DNA of 7,831 bases from Acidobacteriota bacterium. GTDB lineage: Bacteria > Acidobacteriota > Terriglobia > Terriglobales > Acidobacteriaceae. The stretch lies in contig JAJZDL010000135.1 of assembly GCA_021851465.1 (NCBI GenBank), forward strand, positions 1 to 7,831, given 5' to 3'. Below, in pieces: positions 1 to 7,202 of this stretch. The stretch's first letter is position 1. Every line of letters starts with the position of its first letter. Both the position numbers and the translations under genes were made by a program. A model generated the notes under the pieces. It worked only from the letters and a program-made list of their open reading frames with translations, was not told the DNA's origin and did not search any database.

Positions 1-551
1 GTTTACTGCTCACGGAGGATGGCGGCGCCAACCTCTGCCTGCTTGCGAATCGAAAGGCCCTGCACGACTGCCGCAACGATTGGCCGACTCTGCTAATGCG
101 GATGTGCATCTTCTCCACGCCTCTCGCGCAGCGGCTCGAGAATGCGCAGCCGCTGCTGTCCAAGCCGCTTGCGCTCTCCGCGATGCCCTTCGGAATGCTT
201 CTCTCTCACTCCAAACCCGGCCTGTGGCGGCTGGGAGATCAGGCGGCGGTCATCCCATCCTTCACCGGCGATGGCATTTCCATCGCGCTGCACAGCGCGC
301 AAGTTGCAGCCGAACTGTATATTCGGGGCGGCACGTCCGCTCAACTGGCCAAACGTCTGCACACAGAACTGCACAGACCCGTCACCCTTGCGACTGTCCT
401 CTCGCGCCTGTTGATCGCCGCCCCTGCGCTCGCCCACGCAGCACACATCTGGCCGCATCTGTTGCGCCTTCTTGCCGCCCACACGCGCGTGCCGGCAGGA
501 GCGATGCTTGCCGGCTCGCGCAGCCCAAAACAGTGCGCTGCCTCCGTCTGA
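1..551 (+). CDS. FAD-dependent oxidoreductase/monooxygenase, C-terminal part (5' end outside window)
   Basis: The frame is open from the first complete codon at position 3 to a TGA at 549-551. The visible 182 residues are only the C-terminal half or less of a protein whose start lies upstream. The recognisable element is GDQAAVIPSFTGDGISIAL, at about residues 78-96 of the fragment, followed by an alanine-rich helix (HSAQVAAELY). This is the second FAD-contacting motif (GD...P..G.G...A...A..AA) of the UbiH/geranylgeranyl-reductase-like flavoprotein group. The N-terminal Rossmann GxGxxG that would confirm it is not in the window. The C-terminal 60 residues are helical and basic, as in many members. 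The substrate cannot be told from this piece; hydroxylation or reduction of a lipid, quinone or polyketide is typical of the family. The gene faces the pump operon tail to tail and is probably unrelated to it. I am fairly sure of the family and unsure of the role. Confidence 0.75.
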   Translation, partial: LLLTEDGGANLCLLANRKALHDCRNDWPTLLMRMCIFSTPLAQRLENAQPLLSKPLALSAMPFGMLLSHSKPGLWRLGDQAAVIPSFTGDGISIALHSAQVAAELYIRGGTSAQLAKRLHTELHRPVTLATVLSRLLIAAPALAHAAHIWPHLLRLLAAHTRVPAGAMLAGSRSPKQCAASV

Positions 552-591
552 GCCGACACGTCGTATAACGCTACACGTTCGATGGGCGGCA

Positions 592-3500
592 TTATGCTCC
601 AGCAACTCCGCGCGAAGTTTTTACGAGATGCCCCCGGCGCAGCGCCCTGCGCTTGATGAGCAGGAAGAACACCGGAACAAGAATCAGGACGTGGATCGTC
701 GATGTAATCATCCCGCCCACGATCGGGGCTGCGATGGGCTTCATCACATCGGAGCCGATGCCGGTCTCCCAGAGGATCGGCGCAAGGCTGAGGATGACCG
801 CCGTCACCGTCATCAGTTTTGGCCGAAGCCGTTGCACCGCGCCTTCAATCACAGACTCCAGCAGGCCTGCCTCGGTCATGGGCGGCCCCTGCGCCAGGTG
901 GTGTTGGAAGGCCTCGTCCAGATACACCACCATCACCACGCCGGTCTCCACCGCAATGCCGAACAGCGCGATATAGCCCACCCAGACGGCGACGCTGAAG
1001 TTATAGCCGAGCGCCCACTGCAGCAGCAGCCCTCCCGACATTGCATAAAAGGTAGGAAAGATCAGCACCGCCGCCTCCGCAGCCGATTTAAAAACAAGAT
1101 AGAGCAGCAGGAAGATGACGAAGAAGACGACGGGCAGAATGATCTTCATCCGCTGCTTGGCGCGAATCTCGAACTCATACTCCCCAGCCCAGCGCCAGGT
1201 ATAGCCGACGGGGAGTGACAGCTTCCCCTCCAGCAACCGCTGCGCGCGATCCACAAAGCCCCCATAATCGTGGGTGTTCAGATTGAGATACACATACCCA
1301 GTCAGCGCGCCGTCTTCGTCGCGGATCATGGAGGGGCCGCGCGAGAAGTAGACGCGCGCCACCTCGCCGATGGGAATCTCTTCGCCGGACGGAGTTGGAA
1401 TCAGCGCCCTCGACAGGTCCTCCGGATGGTCGCGAAAGTTGAGTTGATAGCGAACGGCGATGGGAAAGCGCTCCCGTCCCTCTACATTTTGCGCGATGTC
1501 CGCTCCCCCAATCTCCGACGTGATGACCCGCTGCACGTCGGCCACACTGAGGCCATAGCGCGCGGCCGCTGCCCGGTCCACCTCCACATTGAGATAGAAG
1601 CCCTGCGCAACGCGTTCTGCATAGACGGAGTTGGCCTCCGGCATGGAGGAGAGGATCTGCTGCATCTGCGCCCCAATCTCCTCGATGTGCGACAGGTCGG
1701 GCCCCTGGATCTTGATCCCGACCGGCGTCTTGATGCCCGTCAGTTCCATGTCCAGACGGTTCGCAACGGGCATCGTCCAGGAGTTGGTAAGGCCTGGAAA
1801 CTGGAGCCTCTCATCCATATCGTGGATCAGCTCTTCGTAGGTCATGCCGGGTCGCCACTGCGCGCGCGGCTTCAGCATGATGGTCGTGTCGTACATGTCG
1901 AGCGGCGCGTTGTCCGTGGCGCTGTCGGAGCGCCCGACGGTTCCGAAGACCGATGTGACCTCGGGAAAGGAGCGAATGATCCGGTCCTGCTCCTGCATCA
2001 GAGCAGCCGCCTGCGTAATCGAGATGCCGGGCAGCGCGCTCGGCATGTACAGCGCGGAACCCTCATACAGCGCGGGCATGAACTGGCTTCCAAGGCGAAA
2101 GTAGAGCGGAATTGTGGCGGCCAGAAAAGCAAGGTTCAGCGCGAGCACCAACTTCCAGTGCCGGAGGCTCCAGTGCAACACGGGAAGGTAGATTGCCTGG
2201 GTGATCCGCGCGGCAGGGTTCTCCGATTCCGGGCGCAGCTTGCCGCGCAGGCAGTACGGCATGAGCGCAGGCACCAGCGAAATCGAGAGCAGCGACGAGA
2301 AGACGAGAACCAGCGTCTTGGTCCAGGCCAGTGGCCGGAACATGCGTCCCTCCTGCGCCTCCAGAAGAAACACCGGAAGAAACGACACAACGATAATAAT
2401 GAGCGAATAGAAGAGCGCCGGGCCAACCTGCTGGGCCGCGCCGACCAGGATGCGCCGCCGCTCCGCATCGTCGGGCACATCGCTGCGCTCGGCCAGATGA
2501 CGGTATCCATTCTCCACCATGACAATGGCTGCATCGATCAGCACGCCAACGGCCAGAGCCAGCCCACCCAGCGACATGATGTTGGAGCTGACGTGCAGGA
2601 AGTACATCGGGATGAACGCGGCCAGCACGGCAATCGGCAACGTCAGGATGGGGACCAGTGCCGCGCGGAAGTGGAAGAGGAAGGCAATGCAGACGAAGCT
2701 GACGATGATTGCCTCTGCGAGCAGGTCTCGCTTCAGCGTGTGGATCGACTCATCGATGAGCCAGGAGCGGTCGTAGCCAGTCACAATCTCAACACCGGCA
2801 GGCAGCGAGGACGCGATCTCCTTGAACTTGGCCTTCACTCCGTCGATGACGTTGAGCGCATTCATTCCGTAGCGCATCACCACAATTCCGCCCACTGTTT
2901 CGCCCTGCCCCTGCCAATCGGCCGCGCCGCGCCGCTCGTCCGGGCCGAATGCAACGGTGCCAAGATCGCGCAGCAAAACCGGCGTGCCGTTTCTGGTCGC
3001 GACAGAGACGTCTTCCAGGTCGGCGAGAGAGCGCAGGTAGCCGAGGCCGCGAACCATATACTCGGCCCCGTTCATGTCCAGCACGTCTCCGCCCACTTCA
3101 TTTGTGCTCTCCCGCACGCGGTCGATCACGGTGGCTGCCGAAATGCCATAGGAGAACAGCTTCTTCGGGTCGAGGTTTACCTGATACTGGCGCACAAAGC
3201 CGCCGATGCTGGCCACCTCCGCGACGCCGGGCACAGTCTCCAGTTGGTAGCGCAAGGTCCAGTCCTGCAGCGCGCGCAGGTCGGCCAGGCTCTCATTGTG
3301 GCTGCGGTCCACGATGGCATACTCGTAGACCCAGCCCGCTCCGGTTGCATCCGGGCCGATGGCGGGATGCACGTCGGCAGGCAGCTTGCCTGCGATCTGC
3401 TGCAGGTACTCGATCACCCGCGATCGCGCCCAGTACAGGTCGGTGCCATCCTGAAAGACGACGAAGACATAGGAGTCCCCGAACATCGTCTGCGCGCGCA

Positions 3501-3744
3501 CGTTTTTTACCTGCGGGGCCGAGAGCAACGCGCTCACAATCGGATACGTCACCTGGTCCTCGATCACGTTCGGCGGTTCGCCCGTCCACGGTGTGTGAAT
3601 GATCACCTGAACGTCGCTGATGTCCGGTAGCGCGTCGAGCGGCACGCGCCGCATGCACCAGAACCCCGCGACAGCCAATAGAACCGCCCCCATAAAAATA
3701 AGGAACGGATTGCGCGCGCACCATGCAATGATTCGTGAGAGCAT
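592..3744 (-). CDS. cusA: CusA-type Cu(I)/Ag(I) RND efflux transporter, inner-membrane pump
   Basis: This 1050-residue protein has the usual length of a heavy-metal RND pump, the proton-driven component of a tripartite exporter. The start is the ATG at 3744, chosen because MLSRIIAWCARNP leads straight into TM1 (about residues 12-29) and a GGGAGG ribosome site (3751-3756) precedes it. A longer in-frame extension to 3828 lies inside cusB and is discarded. The signature DALPDISDVQV follows TM1. TM2-6 lie at about 340-495, TM7 at about 529-547 and TM8-12 at about 866-1030, with two large periplasmic loops between. DAAIVMVEN at 404-412 is the form seen in monovalent-cation (HME4) pumps. The Cu/Ag site is present as M567 (LYMPS), M617 (APLDM) and M666 (NRLDM), with the 50- and 49-residue spacing of E. 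coli CusA M573/M623/M672. The proton-relay residues D404, E933 and K976 also match. The gene is last in the operon and its ATG overlaps the cusB stop by one base (TGATG). Cu(I)/Ag(I) specificity is inferred from motifs. Confidence 0.95.
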   Translation of the reverse strand: MLSRIIAWCARNPFLIFMGAVLLAVAGFWCMRRVPLDALPDISDVQVIIHTPWTGEPPNVIEDQVTYPIVSALLSAPQVKNVRAQTMFGDSYVFVVFQDGTDLYWARSRVIEYLQQIAGKLPADVHPAIGPDATGAGWVYEYAIVDRSHNESLADLRALQDWTLRYQLETVPGVAEVASIGGFVRQYQVNLDPKKLFSYGISAATVIDRVRESTNEVGGDVLDMNGAEYMVRGLGYLRSLADLEDVSVATRNGTPVLLRDLGTVAFGPDERRGAADWQGQGETVGGIVVMRYGMNALNVIDGVKAKFKEIASSLPAGVEIVTGYDRSWLIDESIHTLKRDLLAEAIIVSFVCIAFLFHFRAALVPILTLPIAVLAAFIPMYFLHVSSNIMSLGGLALAVGVLIDAAIVMVENGYRHLAERSDVPDDAERRRILVGAAQQVGPALFYSLIIIVVSFLPVFLLEAQEGRMFRPLAWTKTLVLVFSSLLSISLVPALMPYCLRGKLRPESENPAARITQAIYLPVLHWSLRHWKLVLALNLAFLAATIPLYFRLGSQFMPALYEGSALYMPSALPGISITQAAALMQEQDRIIRSFPEVTSVFGTVGRSDSATDNAPLDMYDTTIMLKPRAQWRPGMTYEELIHDMDERLQFPGLTNSWTMPVANRLDMELTGIKTPVGIKIQGPDLSHIEEIGAQMQQILSSMPEANSVYAERVAQGFYLNVEVDRAAAARYGLSVADVQRVITSEIGGADIAQNVEGRERFPIAVRYQLNFRDHPEDLSRALIPTPSGEEIPIGEVARVYFSRGPSMIRDEDGALTGYVYLNLNTHDYGGFVDRAQRLLEGKLSLPVGYTWRWAGEYEFEIRAKQRMKIILPVVFFVIFLLLYLVFKSAAEAAVLIFPTFYAMSGGLLLQWALGYNFSVAVWVGYIALFGIAVETGVVMVVYLDEAFQHHLAQGPPMTEAGLLESVIEGAVQRLRPKLMTVTAVILSLAPILWETGIGSDVMKPIAAPIVGGMITSTIHVLILVPVFFLLIKRRALRRGHLVKTSRGVAGA

Positions 3745-5321
3745 CACATGCCTCCCGTCGTGCTGACGCTGAGCTGCTTCGTTCCCACGGTCTGGCCGCC
3801 GCGCGCGACGGTCACGGTCACCTTCCATGTACCGGACGAACCCAGTTGCACCGGCCCTTCATACTGCCCGTTGCCCTTGTCGGCCAGTGTGGCCACAGCG
3901 CGCACTGCCGCCATCCCCATCTCGGGCATCGCCGGCATGAAGAAGGTCGCGGTCGTCTGCGCTCCGGCCAACGGCCTTCCATCCGCCCCTGTCAGTTTCA
4001 CGCGCACCGAGTTTGCGCCTGTATGCGGTGGAGAGGGTTCGGTACTCAGGTCGATCTGTATCTGCTGGGCCGGTGCGGCGCTTGCGCCCGTCTGCGGCGA
4101 AGAGGGCGAGAACGCTGCCATCGCACCCTGGAGCTGCGCCTCCGAGTCCACCAGGAAGTTCGCCGAGCTGACAACCTGTTCGCCGGCCTTCAACCCTTTA
4201 AGAATGACAATGGAATCGTCGAGCTGTGGCCCGGTCTCAACCGGGCGCGGCTCCAGATTGCCGCCTCCGTGGTTCACAAACGCAAGGCTTCGCGAGCCGG
4301 CCTGTAGCACTGCGGATGTCGGGACCACCAGTTGCCGCCCCAGCGGGACGGCGATCGCAACATCCACATACATCCCCGGCTTCAGGGCCACACCTGGATT
4401 GTTGAACACCAGGCGCACACGCACCGTGCGCGTCGCCGGGTCCACCTGCGGAAGTATCTGGTCGATGCGCCCATTGAAGTGGCGGCCGGGATAGGCATCG
4501 ACCGTCACCTGCGCGGGGTCGCCTGGCTTCAATCGGCCCACGTCGTCCTGAAACACATTGGCGTACACCCACACCGTGGAGAGATCGGCGATGGTGTACA
4601 GCTTGGTCTCCGGCTGCACATACGCATTGGGCAGGGCGTTGCGCTCCGTAATGTATCCCGATGCAGGCGAGTCGATTGCGATCTCGCGTTCCACTGTGCC
4701 GCTCTTCTCCAGGTCCGCGATCGCCTGCGCTGGGATGCCGAACTGCCGCAGCCGCTCCTCTGCGGCCTGTAGCAGCCAGCCGCCCTCCTGCGACGCCATG
4801 CCGTGCGAATCCTGCGAGAAGGTCTTCTGGTTCTGCCGGGCCAGCAGGTACTCCTGCTCGCTGCTCACCACGTCCGGGCTGTAGATCGTGAACAACGGCT
4901 GCCCCTTGCGCACATACTGGTAGGCCGCATCCGCCGAGACATTCTGAATCCATCCCGGAAAGCGCGTCTGCACATACGAGAGCCGCTCCTCGTCGATGTC
5001 CACGTTGCCCGGAACGCTCAGGTCGTCGCTTACCTCCTTGAAGGCGACGGTCGCGGTCGTAACTCCGATCTCCTGTAGCCGTTGCGGCGACAACTGCACC
5101 GGCGCCAGCACGGGCTGGTCTCCCGCCGCCATAGCGATCCCCGGCGGAGTGGTCTGGGAGCCCGCCTTCGGCCCGCGCGCCACAACCGTATCCTGCGAAT
5201 CCGAAGCTGCAACCGGGGCCGTGCGCTCCCTGTGCAGCAGTACATACGCCAGTGTGGCCACCAGCAGAACGCAGACAGCAACGGCCGCCGCAAGGACAAC
5301 TTGATAGGTGCGCGTCTTCAT
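3744..5321 (-). CDS. cusB: CusB-type periplasmic adaptor (membrane-fusion protein) with C-terminal YtkA-like domain
   Basis: This 525-residue adaptor would link the RND pump to the outer-membrane channel and may pass metal to the pump. The start is the ATG at 5321, with GAGGTGA at 5326-5332 just upstream. The 35 codons before it in frame lie in the channel gene and are discarded. Residues 8-28 form an N-terminal membrane anchor or uncleaved signal; C17 is not in a lipobox. The adaptor core runs from about 70 to 400: barrel and lipoyl-like strands (VPGNVDIDEERLSYVQTR, then FPGWIQ), a short helical hairpin at about 150-205, the second lipoyl half (IDSPASGYI), and a beta-barrel (VWVYANVFQDDVGRLKPG, TRTVRVR, LKPGMYVDV). 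Residues about 421-520 are an extra beta-sandwich domain resembling the YtkA-like family, with a methionine cluster MPAMPEMGM at 462-470. The protein is therefore about 120 residues longer than E. coli CusB (about 407). It lacks an N-terminal YxCPMHP heavy-metal domain and an obvious N-terminal methionine cluster. It overlaps the channel gene by 4 nt and cusA by 1 nt. Confidence 0.93.
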   Translation of the reverse strand: MKTRTYQVVLAAAVAVCVLLVATLAYVLLHRERTAPVAASDSQDTVVARGPKAGSQTTPPGIAMAAGDQPVLAPVQLSPQRLQEIGVTTATVAFKEVSDDLSVPGNVDIDEERLSYVQTRFPGWIQNVSADAAYQYVRKGQPLFTIYSPDVVSSEQEYLLARQNQKTFSQDSHGMASQEGGWLLQAAEERLRQFGIPAQAIADLEKSGTVEREIAIDSPASGYITERNALPNAYVQPETKLYTIADLSTVWVYANVFQDDVGRLKPGDPAQVTVDAYPGRHFNGRIDQILPQVDPATRTVRVRLVFNNPGVALKPGMYVDVAIAVPLGRQLVVPTSAVLQAGSRSLAFVNHGGGNLEPRPVETGPQLDDSIVILKGLKAGEQVVSSANFLVDSEAQLQGAMAAFSPSSPQTGASAAPAQQIQIDLSTEPSPPHTGANSVRVKLTGADGRPLAGAQTTATFFMPAMPEMGMAAVRAVATLADKGNGQYEGPVQLGSSGTWKVTVTVARGGQTVGTKQLSVSTTGGM

Positions 5322-6676
5322 GGTTTCACCTCGATTGCTGTTGTATCGGACTGTCCAAGAGGAGTGCCTGTGGCAAGTTCCAGGTCTGCCAGCCGCGCGT
5401 CGAAATCTGCGACTGCCTGTAGCCACTCCAGGTCGATATTGATGACCGTCATCTGGCTGTCGAGAAGGTCCAGAAAGTCCGTCTTCTCGTTCTCATAGGC
5501 GATCACGCTCGATTGCAGCGTGGCCTCCGCCTGCGGTCGCAGTTCGTCGTGGTACATGCGCGCCAACCGCTGCGCAGACTGCGCCTCCACGAGCGCCTCC
5601 TGAATCTGCCCGAACGCTGCATTGCGCAGCGCAACAAGTGCGGCATCCTGCTCCGTGGCATGGGCCGTGGCCTCCGCAATCTCCGAGTCGTGCTTGCGAC
5701 GGTTCAGCCACGGCAGGTTCATCGACCCTTCCACCATGTAGTTGTTGCGCATATAAGAGCCGGGCGGCATCAGCGTGTAGCCTGCCGAGACGGTAAAGTC
5801 CGGGACGTATGCCTTCTTGGCCAGCGCCTGTTCCTTGTGGCTTTGGTCTGCGGCCTCCTGCGCTTCGGTCAGATCGGGCCGCGCGCGCAGAGCGATCGCG
5901 TCCAGTTGCTGCGCCGCTGGCAGCGCAGCCAACACCGCATACTCTCCCGTCGCACTCAGCGGCGTCCCAGGGTCGCGCCCAAGCAGCGTATTCAGGCGCT
6001 CCCGTGCAAGGTCGCCATCCAGATCGAAGCGAATCATGTGCTCCGCCAGCGCCGTCAACGCGACCTTCGCCTTCAGAATGTCCTGCTGTGGCACCTTGCC
6101 AACCGCATACTGGATGCGCGCCGCCTCAATCGCCTGCCGAGCGATCTCCACATGCTGGTCGTGGATCCGCATCTCGTCGTTGGCTCGCAACAGGTCGTCG
6201 AAGGCCTTGTGTACGCGCACCCGCACCTCCAGGCGCGCCTCATCCAACTCCGCCTTGGCCTCGTCCACATCGGACTCGGCAACGCTTGTTCGCAGCGCCA
6301 GCTTGCCCCGCCCCGGTAGCGTCTGGCTGATGCTGAACATGTTCTGCGCCTGGTTGTAGTCCCACGGCTGTTCGAGCGGAACAGCCCACCCGCGGTACAT
6401 CGCCGACGGATCGTCGAGCGCGCCTGCCCCGGCAACATGCGCCTCCGCGACCGCGACCCGCCGAACGGCAACCTCGATCTCTGGATTGCGCGCCAGCGCG
6501 ATCCGCTCGGCCTCATCCAATGTCAGCGCCGCGCCGGAGGTCTCCGGCGGAGAGTGGTCCTCGAACAACGCGGCAAGCCCCTCCAGGCCATCGCCCTTCG
6601 CGGGCGTCTGGGCACGGGATACACAAACAGGCGCAGACAACGCCAGCACACATAATGCAGAAACGAGGATCTTCAT
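5318..6676 (-). CDS. cusC: Outer-membrane efflux channel of the TolC/CusC type
   Basis: This 452-residue protein is the trimeric outer-membrane duct of the tripartite pump. Two outer-membrane-efflux repeats are visible. The first starts with LTLDEAERIALARNPEIEVA (51-70) and contains QTLPGRGKL (118-126) and the helix around AVGKVPQQDILKAKVALTAL (191-210). The second begins near ARPDLTEAQEAADQS and ends with DFLDLLDSQMTVINIDLEW (400-418) and LADLELATGTPLG. The loop SYMRNNYMVEGSMNLPW (307-323) is typical of metal-efflux channels. The start is the ATG at 6676, with GGAGGG four bases upstream; the upstream in-frame TTG at 6688 would put that ribosome site inside the gene. The N-terminus MKILVSALCVLALSAPVCVSRAQ is a Sec signal peptide, probably cut near residue 22. 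Neither C9 nor C18 sits in a good lipobox, so unlike E. coli CusC it may not be lipidated. Its stop overlaps the cusB start (ATGA). The symbol is assigned by operon role. Confidence 0.9.
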   Translation of the reverse strand: MKILVSALCVLALSAPVCVSRAQTPAKGDGLEGLAALFEDHSPPETSGAALTLDEAERIALARNPEIEVAVRRVAVAEAHVAGAGALDDPSAMYRGWAVPLEQPWDYNQAQNMFSISQTLPGRGKLALRTSVAESDVDEAKAELDEARLEVRVRVHKAFDDLLRANDEMRIHDQHVEIARQAIEAARIQYAVGKVPQQDILKAKVALTALAEHMIRFDLDGDLARERLNTLLGRDPGTPLSATGEYAVLAALPAAQQLDAIALRARPDLTEAQEAADQSHKEQALAKKAYVPDFTVSAGYTLMPPGSYMRNNYMVEGSMNLPWLNRRKHDSEIAEATAHATEQDAALVALRNAAFGQIQEALVEAQSAQRLARMYHDELRPQAEATLQSSVIAYENEKTDFLDLLDSQMTVINIDLEWLQAVADFDARLADLELATGTPLGQSDTTAIEVKP

Positions 6677-6781
6677 TCTTCCCTCCAAGGAACGCGCAAC
6701 CCAGGGAACGCTCGCGCATCGCGGCGCAATGGCGCACGAAGATGCACAAACTCCCCGATTCAGCCTGAGAAGAATGAGGTT
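6677..6781 (-). other. 105-nt spacer inside the operon with a possible hairpin
   Basis: This non-coding gap lies between the small Cys/Met-rich gene and the channel gene. I see no convincing -35/-10 pair, so the downstream genes are most easily read as part of the same transcript. The plus-strand bases 6714-6719 (GCGCAT) can pair with 6729-6735 (ATGGCGC, one bulged G) around a 9-base loop, but no T-tract follows, so this is not a standard terminator. A 7-base direct repeat GGAACGC occurs at 6689-6695 and 6705-6711. Either could adjust the expression ratio between the first gene and the pump genes, but the evidence is weak. Confidence 0.35.
6681..6686 (-). promoter_or_regulatory. Ribosome binding site of the outer-membrane channel gene
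   Basis: GGAGGG (CCCTCC on the plus strand) lies four bases before the ATG at 6676. It decides the start: translation from the in-frame TTG at 6688 would have this site inside the coding region. Confidence 0.8.
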
Positions 6782-7147
6782 TTAGATTCGCAGTACAGAT
6801 GTGCCGCCCGGCGGCAACTTCGGCGGCGGCGCTGCAAAAGAAGCGCCATATCGGTCGCCTGTGAAGGCGACCGGATGCAGTACAAGCTGGCGCGACGCAA
6901 GAGCCAGTCTCTGCGAACGCTCTGCGCTGTAAGTGAGGACCGGAGCAACGACGGCATCTTGCCTGTGCATCTGGCAGCAAGAACCGTTCATCTGCATCCC
7001 AGGCGCTCCGCACTCGCGCGCCATCCCGTGGCAGCAGGCGGGGCGCGCCGCAGTCTGCGTGCCAAGCAGACAAGCAGACGCCGGCAGCACGATCCAGGAG
7101 ACCGCAGCCACCAGCATCAGAATCGCGCTCTTTCTGCCCCAAGTCAT
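6782..7147 (-). CDS. Small exported Cys/Met/His-rich protein, putative metal-binding, leads the efflux operon
   Basis: This 121-residue protein belongs to no family I can name with confidence. Residues 1-25 form a signal peptide: a basic start (MTWGRK), a hydrophobic stretch (about 8-21) and the cut region LPASAC at 21-26. C26 could be a lipidated cysteine (ASA-C is a tolerable lipobox) or the site may be plain signal peptidase I. Residues 38-61 hold a dense run of soft-metal ligands: C38, C39, H40, M42, C46, M51, M53, C57, C58, M60 and H61. The remaining 60 residues are ordinary, with a proline-rich end (PPPKLPPGG). The ATG at 7147 follows GGGGAG (7157-7162) at 9 nt. It is the first gene after the only promoter-like region and sits 105 nt upstream of the channel gene, so it should be co-transcribed with the pump. 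A periplasmic or membrane-attached Cu/Ag chaperone, scavenger or sensor is the likely role, filling the place of the absent cusF. That function is inference. Confidence 0.8.
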   Translation of the reverse strand: MTWGRKSAILMLVAAVSWIVLPASACLLGTQTAARPACCHGMARECGAPGMQMNGSCCQMHRQDAVVAPVLTYSAERSQRLALASRQLVLHPVAFTGDRYGASFAAPPPKLPPGGTSVLRI

Positions 7148-7165
7148 GCGACACCGCTCCCCAGG

Positions 7166-7175
7166 TTCAATTGTA
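7166..7175. promoter_or_regulatory. Possible CopY/BlaI-family repressor operator (weak)
   Basis: The minus strand reads TACAATTGAA, one base away from the TACAnnTGTA core bound by CopY/BlaI/MecI-type repressors. It sits over the predicted transcription start, where a repressor would act. The match is short and no such regulator gene is in the window, so this is only a candidate. Confidence 0.25.
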
Positions 7176-7181
7176 ACTATA
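7176..7181 (-). promoter_or_regulatory. -10 box of the putative efflux-operon promoter
   Basis: TATAGT on the minus strand differs from TATAAT at one position and lies in an AT-richer patch of a GC-rich region. It predicts a start near 7169 and a leader of about 22 nt that includes the GGGGAG ribosome site. The -35 position (about 7199-7204, CAACGA) does not match TTGACA, so the promoter would need an activator. The nearest upstream gene ends at 7282 with its own likely terminator, so a promoter is expected here. Confidence 0.45.
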
Positions 7182-7202
7182 CACAGCGGCCTTCGTCGTC
7201 GT

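Noticed and set aside
552..591. A bidirectional terminator between the convergent FAD gene and cusA.
   Set aside because: Only a 4-base stem (AACG/CGTT) can be drawn and there are no T-tracts; not enough to call.
472..1218. A 248-codon plus-strand frame across the convergent junction and the end of cusA.
   Set aside because: It overlaps both real genes in the wrong frame, and its product is a low-complexity His/Asp/Arg-rich sequence.
1270..3630. A 786-codon open frame on the plus strand opposite cusA.
   Set aside because: It is antisense to a clear RND pump. Its product is rich in His, Arg and Gln with no recognisable domain, as expected from the complementary frame of a GC-rich gene.
3745..3828. 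A longer N-terminus for CusA.
   Set aside because: The extra 28 residues lie inside cusB and are polar and basic; the ATG at 3744 has a good ribosome site and begins directly before TM1.
5513..6319. A 268-codon plus-strand frame opposite the outer-membrane channel gene.
   Set aside because: Same antisense artefact: Arg/Leu/His-rich, no domain, and it lies fully within a well-supported gene.
6513..7154. A 213-codon minus-strand frame covering the small gene and the start of the channel gene.
   Set aside because: It runs out of frame with both the signal peptide of the channel and the Cys/Met-rich protein, and shows no domain of its own.
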